NCBI RefSeq assembly: GCF_047730165.1
Contig: NZ_CP159834.1
Coordinates: 1,426,001 to 1,490,000 of the forward strand
Direction: 5' to 3'
DNA from: Patiriisocius sp047730165
GTDB lineage: Bacteria > Bacteroidota > Bacteroidia > Flavobacteriales > Flavobacteriaceae
DNA: 64,000 nucleotides
Shown: positions 17,525-25,485 of the stretch, in pieces
Numbering within the stretch: position 1 is the stretch's first letter
Layout of the letters: each line of letters opens with the position of its first letter
The notes under the pieces: generated by a model
What the model was told of the DNA's origin: nothing
What the model saw: only the letters and a program-made list of their open reading frames with translations
Database searches by the model: none
Translations under genes and position numbers: made by a program

Positions 17525-19177
17525 ATGAAGAAAACACTACTCCTTTTTTTGATGTTAAGCGCTGTGGCAATGTCGCAACACGATGGCTCGACCGATCCTG
17601 CGAGTTGGGATTTGGGCTTATCCACTCTTGAGGCAGATGTTGTATTGGAGGCATTAGACCTAACAAGAATACATCAGGAAGACCTTGTTAACGATAGAGA
17701 CAAGACCCATCCCTGGCGATATGGAATAGAAAGGGAATTGTCATTAGATATGAGCGAGTTAGGATCGTGGATTACCTTAGACAATGGAGATCGCATATGG
17801 CGGGCTAGAATCATTTCTCAAAACGCATTAAACCTTAGCATAAACTTTAACGACTTCTATTTGCCCATAGGAGCGACTATTCATTTGTTTAATGACGATC
17901 AAAACGATGTTGTTACCAGTAGGACGAGTGGTGATAGGAATACTATTTCGCCATTAGGGTCTTGGTTTATTAGGGGAGAAGCAATCAATATTGAATATTT
18001 TGAACTTGCTAATACAAATGAAAATGTAAAGCTCGAAATAGGAGGGATTATACACGGGTATCGATTAGGGAAAGTAAATAGGTTTATTGATGAAAAGCGC
18101 GGACTCAATGATTCTGGCTACTGTAATTATGATGTTAATTGTTTAATTGGTGAAGATTTTGATACTTATAAAGATGGTGTAAAAAAGGCGGTAGCACTTT
18201 TAAATTTAGGGAACGGTTTTTTATGTTCAGCATCATTAGTCAATAACACACAGCAAGATAAAACACCTTATTTGCTAACTGCAAATCATTGTCTAGAAGG
18301 CAGTGATCCGGCGCTATGGAGTGTGCGATTTAACTGGATGAGTCCAGGGCCTATTTGCGGAGAGAGTGATGATAGCCAAGATTTACAGACAAACTTTACC
18401 CTTAGTGGTGCCATATTAAGAGCGAGTAATGAAATGAGTGATTTTGCCTTGGTCGAAATGATAACAGACATCCCGCAAGCTTGGGATGTTTCTTTTGCTG
18501 GCTGGGATAGAACAGATGAGCTGCCAGATTTTGAGGTAGGAATCCATCACCCGAATGGAGATATTATGAAAATATCCAGAGATAATTCTGGTGCGGTTCA
18601 TGAAAATGCAGAAGGAAAAGAAGTTTGGTTAATAGGAGGCGTATCTGCTGGATCTGGAGATGGATGGGAAATAGGAACTACAGAAAGTGGTTCTTCTGGT
18701 TCGCCACTATTCAATCAAAACGGGCTTATTATAGGGCAATTATACGCTGGGAATTCTTTTTGTGAGAATAATGAAAATAATAATGATTTTGATGTTTATG
18801 GAAGATTTGCTACCTCTTGGGATTTCGGAAGTACAGGAAGTACACGACTTTCAGAATGGTTAGACCCGGCTGAAACAGGTGTGAACACAATTATCACCTT
18901 ACAGAACATATTAAATATTCCAGATAATGAGATTATTGGTGCGCTTGAGATTTACCCTAACCCAGTTTCAGACCAACTCACTGTGATGAACAGTCGCTAT
19001 CCTAAGCTGCGCTATTCTTTTTATGATATACTAGGACAAGAGATCTATGCTGGCGCTATGGCTAACACGCTTAATTATGTTTCTGTTGCAAACCTTTCTA
19101 ATGGGATGTATTTCTTGAAACTAGTTGATGGCGATAGTGACGCCACGATTACAAAAAAAATAATGGTTCAAAAATAA
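17525..19177 (+). CDS. Secreted trypsin-like serine protease with T9SS type A sorting domain
   Basis: 550 residues from the ATG at 17525, chosen because it begins the signal peptide MKKTLLLFLMLSAVAMSQ; an in-frame TTG at 17510 is less likely. An N-terminal beta-rich prodomain (about 20-190) precedes a protease domain with LLTANHCLEG (His), DFALVEM (Asp) and SGSSGSPLFN (Ser). The last ~80 residues (EIYPNPVSDQLTV, YDILGQEIYAG, LSNGMYFLKLVDG, KKIMVQK) form a T9SS type A sorting domain. It is predicted to cross the outer membrane by the T9SS and act on external protein. The gene is monocistronic. Confidence 0.9.
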   Translation: MKKTLLLFLMLSAVAMSQHDGSTDPASWDLGLSTLEADVVLEALDLTRIHQEDLVNDRDKTHPWRYGIERELSLDMSELGSWITLDNGDRIWRARIISQNALNLSINFNDFYLPIGATIHLFNDDQNDVVTSRTSGDRNTISPLGSWFIRGEAINIEYFELANTNENVKLEIGGIIHGYRLGKVNRFIDEKRGLNDSGYCNYDVNCLIGEDFDTYKDGVKKAVALLNLGNGFLCSASLVNNTQQDKTPYLLTANHCLEGSDPALWSVRFNWMSPGPICGESDDSQDLQTNFTLSGAILRASNEMSDFALVEMITDIPQAWDVSFAGWDRTDELPDFEVGIHHPNGDIMKISRDNSGAVHENAEGKEVWLIGGVSAGSGDGWEIGTTESGSSGSPLFNQNGLIIGQLYAGNSFCENNENNNDFDVYGRFATSWDFGSTGSTRLSEWLDPAETGVNTIITLQNILNIPDNEIIGALEIYPNPVSDQLTVMNSRYPKLRYSFYDILGQEIYAGAMANTLNYVSVANLSNGMYFLKLVDGDSDATITKKIMVQK

Positions 19178-19275
19178 TACGTGCCTTACTTTAAGATGTA
19201 TGCCCATTCATGTTTTTTGAATCAGGGCATTTTTTATAGGGAATCGTAATACAAATGGGTACTTTTGCAAGAGTT

Positions 19276-20316
19276 ATGATTTTAGAAAAAAAAGATATAC
19301 GAGCGCTTTCTAAGGAAGAATTAAGAAACTTCTTTGTCGGCCTAGGCGACAAAGCCTTTAGGGGGAACCAAGTCTATGAGTGGCTGTGGAGTAAAAGTGC
19401 CCATACTTTTGAAGCGATGACTAATCTTTCTTTAGAAACTAGAACACATTTAGAAACTCATTTTACCATTAATAACATTAAAGTAGATTCTATTCAACGT
19501 AGCAATGATGGGACCATTAAGAATGCTGTAAAGCTTCATGATGGCTTTATTGTAGAGTCTGTTTTAATCCCTACTAAGTCAAGAACAACGGCTTGTGTGT
19601 CCTCTCAAGTAGGGTGTAGTCTTGATTGTCTTTTCTGTGCAACATCACGCTTAAAAAGAATGCGCAACCTGAATCCAGATGAGATATATGATCAGGTGGT
19701 AGCTATTGATAAAGAGAGTAGATTGTACCATAACAGGCCGCTCTCAAATATCGTATTTATGGGCATGGGAGAACCACTCATGAATTATAAAAATGTTTTG
19801 GGGTCTATTGAAAAAATAACCAGTCCAGAAGGCTTGGGAATGTCTCCTAAGAGAATAACGGTTTCTACCTCAGGGGTTCCAAAGATGATTCGTAAGATGG
19901 CAGATGATGACGTGCGTTTTCATCTTGCAGTTTCATTGCATAGTGCTATTCAAGAAACTAGAGAGCAGATTATGCCTTTTGCTAAATCTTTTACACTCGA
20001 TGATTTAAGAGATGCTCTTATTTATTGGTATGAAAAAACAAATCGTGCAATAACCTATGAATACATTGTTTGGAAAGACATCAACGATAAGAAAGAAGAT
20101 ATAGATGCATTAGTTCGTTTTTGTGCACACGTGCCTTGTAAAGTGAATTTAATAGAATATAACCCTATTGATGACGGACAATTTCAACAAGCGCAAGATG
20201 CCGCTGTTGATGCTTATATTTCAGGGCTAGAGAAAGTAAGGGTGCCTGTAACTGTAAGGAGAAGTAGAGGGAAAGATATAGATGCTGCTTGTGGGCAGTT
20301 AGCTAATAAGTCATAG
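19276..20316 (+). CDS. rlmN: 23S rRNA (adenine2503-C2)-methyltransferase RlmN
   Basis: I prefer the ATG at 19276 (MILEKKDIRALSKEEL), although the frame is open from 19255. The radical SAM motif is GCSLDCLFCATS, followed by IVFMGMGEPLMNYKNV and MSPKRITVSTSG. A C-terminal RRSRGKDIDAACGQL carries the catalytic Cys of the Cfr/RlmN family. It methylates A2503 of 23S rRNA and A37 of some tRNAs. The length (346 aa) is normal. Confidence 0.96.
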   Translation: MILEKKDIRALSKEELRNFFVGLGDKAFRGNQVYEWLWSKSAHTFEAMTNLSLETRTHLETHFTINNIKVDSIQRSNDGTIKNAVKLHDGFIVESVLIPTKSRTTACVSSQVGCSLDCLFCATSRLKRMRNLNPDEIYDQVVAIDKESRLYHNRPLSNIVFMGMGEPLMNYKNVLGSIEKITSPEGLGMSPKRITVSTSGVPKMIRKMADDDVRFHLAVSLHSAIQETREQIMPFAKSFTLDDLRDALIYWYEKTNRAITYEYIVWKDINDKKEDIDALVRFCAHVPCKVNLIEYNPIDDGQFQQAQDAAVDAYISGLEKVRVPVTVRRSRGKDIDAACGQLANKS

Positions 20317-20338
20317 CCGTTCTGGGTTTAGTAAAATA

Positions 20339-20371
20339 AAAAAGGCGACTCAATTGGAGTCGTCTTTTTAG
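20339..20371. terminator. Terminator between rlmN and the T9SS pseudogene
   Basis: AAAGGCGACTC pairs (one G-U) with GAGTCGTCTTT, with A and T runs outside the stem; it can serve both converging units. Confidence 0.75.
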
Positions 20372-20393
20372 TAGCATACAGCGAGGTTATATT

Positions 20394-21055
20394 TTACTTG
20401 CTAATTTTGAAAGACTTTTCAGCTCCTTCAATAGAAACCTTTGCAATATATACACCGGTTGCTTTTGAAGATAAATCAATAGACTCTGTTGTAGAAGAAA
20501 GTACTCTGTTAAGAACGACTTGTCCGTTTAAGTTATACACTACGATATTCTCCATTGCTGAAGCAGCTTTCATAGTTAATACATCGTTAGAAGTAAAGAA
20601 TTCAAAGTTATTCAATGCTTGATCAGTAACGCTTTATACTTCAACCCATTCTATCTTTAGGAAACCGTTATCAAGCGCTTCAGCAACACCACAGTTAGCT
20701 GTTTCGTTAATAACTAGTAGATAGGTGCCTGAAGCAGAAGCTGTAAAAGTAATTTCACAAGTACTTCCAGCATCTAAACCAGAGGCATCAACATCACTAA
20801 ATTGATTAGCACCAACACCTGGTCCATTACAAGCGCTAAATTTATATGTTTCTCGTTGGATCACGTTATCCAATAAATAAGCTTCAGACTTCCAAATTTC
20901 AAAAGTATCAATTTCAATAGCGTCTCCGTTTGGAGCAGGGGCTCCACCTGCAGTATTAAAATTAGTGTAAGGGGTCCATCAACGTGATCGGTAGATTGAG
21001 CATTCATTGCTACCGTAACAAGCAAAGCAAGTAACAATGAAGAATTTTTTTTCAT
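20394..21055 (-). pseudogene. Broken secreted T9SS sorting-domain protein (one frameshift, one stop)
   Basis: Read on the minus strand from ATG 21055: a signal peptide (MKKNSSLLLALLVTVAMNAQ), then STDHVDG. A frameshift near 20980 moves the reading to TPYTNFNTAGGAPAPNGDAI and on through KFSACNGPGVGANQF, ending EWVEV at a TAA (20634-20636). The frame beyond the stop is intact and encodes VTDQALNNFEFF, then NIVVYNLNGQVVLNRVL and a typical T9SS end (GAEKSFKISK). The restored protein would be about 215 residues with a short beta-domain and a type A sorting domain. The two lesions need confirmation against sequencing error. Confidence 0.75.
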
Positions 21056-21185
21056 AATAAAAAGTTTTTAGATTAAATTCAAGTTCAAATGTGGTATTTT
21101 TTTGTATTGAAAAAATAGTGTTTAATAAGAATTATTGTGATGGCTAAGGCAGTTTTACAATTGCACTGATGGCAGTAGTGAATAA

Positions 21186-21390
21186 TTATTTACTGATTTT
21201 CAAAAACCTTTCGACTCAATAAACAGACATTTTGAAAAATGATACGCCTGTTGCTTGGGTATATAAATCAATTGATTCATTTTTAAGAGAATGAGCGCTG
21301 TTGCATTCTCCATTGTGGAATTGGCTTTCATAGTTTGAACATCATTGTTATTATAGTGCTCAAAACTATCAATAGCATGATCTGCATATA
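21186..21390 (-). pseudogene. Remnant of a second T9SS sorting domain, paralogue of 20394-21055
   Basis: The minus strand encodes ADHAIDSFEHYNNNDVQTMK, then ANSTMENA, and after a frameshift NESIDLYTQATGVSFFKMSVY, stop, VERFLKISK-stop. This lines up with DQALNNFEFFTSNDVLTMK, AASAMENI, TESIDLSSKATGVYIAKVSI and EKSFKISK-stop of the neighbouring pseudogene. Only the C-terminal domain is detectable. Confidence 0.65.
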
Positions 21391-21521
21391 TTTATTGTAC
21401 AAAGGCAATATTGAAAAAATATTATCATTTATAGACTTAGACCTAGTTGCCTTGGAGGCTTACGTTGATAAGTCACTCTGTCGCAAAAAGGTGTATTTTT
21501 CTTATTTCTGAAATTTTAATG

Positions 21522-21556
21522 AGACCCAATATCTAAATATTATAGATATTGGGTCT
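21522..21556. terminator. Strong 14-bp hairpin before the polyprenyl synthase gene
   Basis: AGACCCAATATCTA (21522-21535) pairs perfectly with TAGATATTGGGTCT (21543-21556), with TTTTC after it. It lies just before a -7 box and probably insulates the downstream gene, or ends minus-strand transcription. Confidence 0.7.
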
Positions 21557-21567
21557 TTTCATTTAAC

Positions 21568-21575
21568 TATCTTTG
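21568..21575 (+). promoter_or_regulatory. -7 box of the polyprenyl synthase gene
   Basis: TATCTTTG, with a TTG at 21549-21551 (16-bp spacer) as a possible -33. The ATG at 21583 is only 7 bp downstream, so the transcript is expected to be leaderless or nearly so. Confidence 0.6.
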
Positions 21576-21582
21576 AGTGCAA

Positions 21583-22560
21583 ATGAAACCAGTAGCAAAA
21601 ATAAAACTACCCATCGAAAAGGAGATGGAGCTTTTTGAAAAGAAGTTCCGAGAATCGATGACCTCACAGGTTTCACTACTCAACCGTATTACCCATTATA
21701 TCGTAAATCGTAAGGGCAAACAAATGCGCCCTATGTTTGTTTTTCTCATCGCAAAGATGTGTAACGATGGCTTAGTGAATGAAAGGACCTACAGAGGGGC
21801 GTCTGTTATAGAGCTCATCCACACAGCGACACTTGTGCACGATGATGTTGTAGATGATAGCAATAGAAGACGTGGGTTTTTTTCTATAAATGCACTCTGG
21901 AAAAATAAAATTGCAGTACTCGTTGGTGACTATTTATTATCAAAAGGATTGTTATTGTCTATTGACAACGGAGATTTTGACCTACTTAAAATCATTTCAG
22001 TTGCAGTACGCGAAATGAGCGAAGGAGAATTGCTCCAGATAGAGAAAGCCAGAAAACTAGATATCACAGAAGATATTTACTTCGAGATCATCCGTCAAAA
22101 AACAGCAACTTTAATTGCTGCTTGCTGTGCAATGGGAGCAAAGTCTGTAAGTGCAACTGATGAAGAAGTAGAGAATATGCGCAAGTTTGGCGAACTGCTT
22201 GGGACGGCGTTTCAAATCAAGGATGACTTGTTTGATTATGGTGAAACGGCCATTGGAAAACCAACTGGGATAGATATCAAGGAGCAAAAAATGACACTTC
22301 CACTTATATTTGTGCTAAATAATGTTTCAGAAAAAGAGAAGCGTTGGCTCATTAATTCTATAAAAAACCACAATAAAGACAAGCAACGCGTAAAAGAAGT
22401 AATTGCCTTTGTAAAAACAAATGGAGGTCTTGATTATGCAGAGCAAATAATGAAAGACTACCAGCAAAAAGCATTAGGCTTATTAGTAAACTTTCCCACT
22501 ACACCATACAAAGACTCCCTTGAGTTAATGGTAAATTACGTTATAGACAGAAAAAAATAG
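21583..22560 (+). CDS. Polyprenyl diphosphate synthase (trans-type)
   Basis: 325 residues from ATG 21583; an upstream in-frame GTG at 21577 overlaps the probable transcription start. The first Asp-rich motif is HDDVVDDSNRRRG, the second is IKDDLFDYG, and GKQMRPMFVFLIA is the N-terminal substrate motif. The enzyme elongates isoprenyl diphosphates, most likely to the C30-C40 side chain of menaquinone, given the IspB-like layout. The chain length cannot be read directly. Confidence 0.92.
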   Translation: MKPVAKIKLPIEKEMELFEKKFRESMTSQVSLLNRITHYIVNRKGKQMRPMFVFLIAKMCNDGLVNERTYRGASVIELIHTATLVHDDVVDDSNRRRGFFSINALWKNKIAVLVGDYLLSKGLLLSIDNGDFDLLKIISVAVREMSEGELLQIEKARKLDITEDIYFEIIRQKTATLIAACCAMGAKSVSATDEEVENMRKFGELLGTAFQIKDDLFDYGETAIGKPTGIDIKEQKMTLPLIFVLNNVSEKEKRWLINSIKNHNKDKQRVKEVIAFVKTNGGLDYAEQIMKDYQQKALGLLVNFPTTPYKDSLELMVNYVIDRKK

Positions 22561-22735
22561 TACGCAGTATTCGGTATGCAGTGATTCAATATTCTGTAAC
22601 ACAGTACTAAGTTAATCAGTATTAAAAATAAGCTACGCTACAAATCCAGGCTTTAACCGGATTCACATTTTTAACCTACAATCACAACGAACTACTAACT
22701 ACTGTTTACCTAATGACTTAATTACTCAAATCCTA

Positions 22736-22764
22736 GGCAACCCTTTTTAGAAATACTGCGTCTA
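22736..22764 (+). promoter_or_regulatory. ECF-type promoter of the sigma factor gene
   Basis: GGCAACC at 22736-22742 and CGTCTA at 22759-22764, separated by 16 bp, resemble ECF sigma -35 (GGAAC-like) and -10 (GTCTA-like) elements. They differ from the housekeeping TTG/TAnnTTTG pattern and lie 28 bp before the GTG start. Autoregulation by the encoded sigma factor is the natural inference. Confidence 0.55.
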
Positions 22765-22792
22765 TATAAATAGAAGCAAATGCAAAGCAAAA

Positions 22793-23356
22793 GTGAAACT
22801 TATTTCTTTACATAAAAACTATAACAAACTCATTGCAAAGGCTGCAAAGGGAAATCGAAAAGCGCAGCAAGAATTGTTTGAACTTTTTGCCCCTAAGATG
22901 ATGGGAGTATGTAGAAAGTATATGAAGAATAATGACCTTGCAGAGGAGGTAATGCTTACTGGGTTTTTAAAAGTGTTTACAAATCTGGAGACCTTTAATG
23001 ATCTAGGGAGCTTTGAAGGCTGGATAAGAAGAATTATGGTGAACGAGTCTATTTCTCAATTAAGAAAGGAAAAAAAATTACGTTTTGAAGACGAGACGGT
23101 GCTAGACACTCAGGAACACGCGACGTATATAGAAAGCAAACTTGAGGTAGATGAAATCCAGAAACTCATAGATGCCCTGCCTGCTGGTTATAAAACCGTA
23201 TTTGTATTATATGTGATAGAGGGGTATAAGCACAGTGAGATTGCAGAGCTGTCGCACATCACAGAAGGAACCTCAAAGTCACAATTGTCGAAAGCACGCA
23301 AGATGTTGCAAACTAGATTAACGCAAGAAAATAAAATTAGTTATGGCACCCATTAA
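22793..23356 (+). CDS. ECF RNA polymerase sigma factor
   Basis: 187 residues, GTG start; no in-frame ATG lies upstream, and the nearby ATG at 22780 is in another frame. Sigma region 2 is around YMKNNDLAEEVMLTGFLKVFTNL and GSFEGWIRRIMVNESIS. Region 4 is ALPAGYKTVFVLYVIEGYKHSEIAEL, with a helix-turn-helix. The 3' end overlaps the downstream anti-sigma-like gene by 14 bp. An ECF-type promoter is visible upstream. The signal it answers is unknown. Confidence 0.92.
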   Translation: MKLISLHKNYNKLIAKAAKGNRKAQQELFELFAPKMMGVCRKYMKNNDLAEEVMLTGFLKVFTNLETFNDLGSFEGWIRRIMVNESISQLRKEKKLRFEDETVLDTQEHATYIESKLEVDEIQKLIDALPAGYKTVFVLYVIEGYKHSEIAELSHITEGTSKSQLSKARKMLQTRLTQENKISYGTH

Positions 23357-24131
23357 ATTAGAAGATCACATAAGAGAGGAGTTTGAGGAGCGCAAGATTG
23401 CACCTTCTTCGGGAGCTTGGGACAAGCTAGAAGCACAGCTGGATAAGGAACAGGGCAAAAAAAGACCATTATTTATTTGGTATGCCATTGCGGCGAGTAT
23501 TGTTGGAATTGTTTTTATTGCATCACAATTTTTTTTCAATGAAGAAGCAACTGTAAAACAACAATTAGTAGATATGGAAATAGAAACACCAATAATCGAA
23601 GAGGTGTTAACTTCGGAAATATTAAAAACCGAAACACAGCTAGCAAAAGAAACTCGAGTGCTAGAAAATAAAGTAGCACCTGTAATTACGGAGCAAGCAC
23701 AAAAATCTTCCGTAGCGACCCTCGAGAAAAATAAAGCACAGAAAGTTCAGAAAATAGGAATGCCCGTAAACAATGCTAATACTATTAGGCTCGCTGTTCA
23801 AGAAAGAGCTAATCTTCCAATCGAGCACATTTCCGAAGTGATAAACAAAGAGATGGAGCTTCTTACAAAAGTAGATGAAGTGGTTGCGGCGGTGCATAAA
23901 ATACAAGAAGAGAGAAGCACGGTGTCTGCGGCAGAAATAGATGCATTATTAAGCAATGCTCAGCGAGATCTTGCCACAGATAGAATCCTTAATGAAACCA
24001 AAATAGATGCCACTGCATTATTAGAAGATATAGAGTTTGAACTCGAAAAATCTTTTAGAGATAAAGTCTTTGACGCGCTAGGAGACAACTTTTCTAAAAT
24101 AAGAACCGCAGTTGTTGAGCGGAATAATTAA
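23343..24131 (+). CDS. Putative anti-sigma factor, single-pass membrane protein
   Basis: 262 residues. A cytoplasmic N-terminus (KLEDHIREEFEERKIAPSSGAWDKLEAQL) is typical of proteins encoded after ECF sigma genes in Flavobacteriia. A single membrane helix follows (LFIWYAIAASIVGIVFIASQ, about 40-59), then a long charged periplasmic helical region. No zinc anti-sigma (HxxxCxxC) motif is seen. Function is inferred from the 14-bp overlap with the sigma gene. Confidence 0.65.
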   Translation: MAPIKLEDHIREEFEERKIAPSSGAWDKLEAQLDKEQGKKRPLFIWYAIAASIVGIVFIASQFFFNEEATVKQQLVDMEIETPIIEEVLTSEILKTETQLAKETRVLENKVAPVITEQAQKSSVATLEKNKAQKVQKIGMPVNNANTIRLAVQERANLPIEHISEVINKEMELLTKVDEVVAAVHKIQEERSTVSAAEIDALLSNAQRDLATDRILNETKIDATALLEDIEFELEKSFRDKVFDALGDNFSKIRTAVVERNN

Positions 24132-24237
24132 GCAAATTAGCTCAGCTTGACTGGGTAATCATTCATCAATCACGTAGTAAAAGCCTCCTTTTAATAAAGG
24201 AAGGCGGCGGAGCTACACCTAAAATCAAACTACTATT

Positions 24238-25293
24238 ATGAAAATGAAAACTATTACATTAGGAATCCTGTTGTGGCTTATCGCACTAACAGTAGGTGTT
24301 GCACAAGATACAGGCACTACTTTGGCTGTTTTAGAACAAGCAAAAGAGCAAGTGATAAACGAAGAGAAAGAAGCCTTGAAAAAAGAAGTTGAAGTGATAA
24401 ACGGGCGTCTTGAACAAAATGAAATCACCGCAGAGAATGCTGAGGTCTTAAAGCGTGAAGTAGCAGAAAAGCGAGCCCTCAACATAGAGAATAGAGTGGC
24501 GATTATAGATAATAAAATTGCGCTCTTAGAACGAAATGGAAGTCTTGCTGATGAAACAGAAACCGTTGGGATAAAAATCACTCTTGCTGGAGATGATGGG
24601 GAAGAACGAATATTTAATGTAGGCGTTACTAATGAGAAAGAGGTCGTGTATGATCGTCGTACCACATCAGACTTAGTTTTTGCTCTTGGTCTCAATAACG
24701 CAATATTAGACGGTGAAGGCCTGGACGACTCTCCCTACAGTATAGGCGGAAGTAGATTTGCAGAACTAGGTGTCGCCTGGAAAACTAGGGTCTTTGAGAA
24801 CTCAAACTGGTTGCGTGTAAAATATGGTTTTTCATTCCAGTTTAATGGGCTTAAGTCTACAGATAATCAATTTTTGATAGACACTGGTGAGCAGACAGAG
24901 CTTCAGACCTATCCATTAGACCTAGATAAATCTAAGTTAAGAATGGACAACCTAGTAGTGCCTGTACATTTTGAATTTGGTCCTTCAAAAAGAACAGATA
25001 AAGAAAACTATTTTCGATACTCGACTTACAAGAAATTTAAAATAGGATTGGGTGGATATGCTGGGGTTAATCTTAGAACTGTGCAGAAGTTAAAGTTTAG
25101 AGAAGATGGCGAAGACCGTAAGAAGAAATTAAAAGCTAGTTTTAATACAAACAATTTTATCTACGGTTTGAGTGGCTACATAGGCTGGGGAACCACCTCG
25201 TTTTATGCAAAATATGATTTAAATAGCGTTTTTAAAGACAACCCTACAGCACTTCATAACGTATCACTCGGGTTACGTTTCGATTTAGATTAA
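24238..25293 (+). CDS. Secreted/outer-membrane protein with coiled-coil and beta-barrel parts
   Basis: 351 residues. A signal peptide (TLGILLWLIALTVGVAQ) is followed by a highly charged coiled coil (about 25-100) and then a beta-strand-rich region ending ALHNVSLGLRFDLD, a typical outer-membrane C-terminus with a terminal hydrophobic/aromatic strand. No named family is recognised. It is third after the sigma and anti-sigma genes, behind a small hairpin at about 24184-24206, and could be a target of that sigma factor. Confidence 0.6.
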   Translation: MKMKTITLGILLWLIALTVGVAQDTGTTLAVLEQAKEQVINEEKEALKKEVEVINGRLEQNEITAENAEVLKREVAEKRALNIENRVAIIDNKIALLERNGSLADETETVGIKITLAGDDGEERIFNVGVTNEKEVVYDRRTTSDLVFALGLNNAILDGEGLDDSPYSIGGSRFAELGVAWKTRVFENSNWLRVKYGFSFQFNGLKSTDNQFLIDTGEQTELQTYPLDLDKSKLRMDNLVVPVHFEFGPSKRTDKENYFRYSTYKKFKIGLGGYAGVNLRTVQKLKFREDGEDRKKKLKASFNTNNFIYGLSGYIGWGTTSFYAKYDLNSVFKDNPTALHNVSLGLRFDLD

Positions 25294-25363
25294 GTGTTTG
25301 TTTAATGATGCCAATTAGTTTGAACCATTTTAGGGATTAATTGGTACTACTTGTTAGTTAGAA

Positions 25364-25394
25364 AAAGGTTTCAGTAATGGAGCCTTTTTTTTGT
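25364..25394 (+). terminator. Terminator after the sigma/OMP set
   Basis: AAAAAGGTTTC pairs (with wobble) with GGAGCCTTTTTTTT; a T-run follows. It separates this unit from dnaG. Confidence 0.6.
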
Positions 25395-25485
25395 TGATAA
25401 TAATCGGTGTTTAAAGTTTAATAGTTGGCAACAAATTTTAACCTTTGAACTTTGAGTAAGCGCATATATAGAGCGAAGTTAAAAT

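Noticed and set aside
20398..20622. 74-codon plus-strand ORF
   Set aside because: It is antisense to the T9SS sorting-domain pseudogene, which has clear family features on the minus strand.
24184..24206. Imperfect hairpin before the outer-membrane protein gene as a terminator
   Set aside because: The stem has a bulge and no T-run follows; it could be chance or a weak attenuator.
24225..24695. 156-codon minus-strand ORF
   Set aside because: Ser/Thr/Phe-rich antisense shadow of the coiled-coil outer-membrane protein gene.
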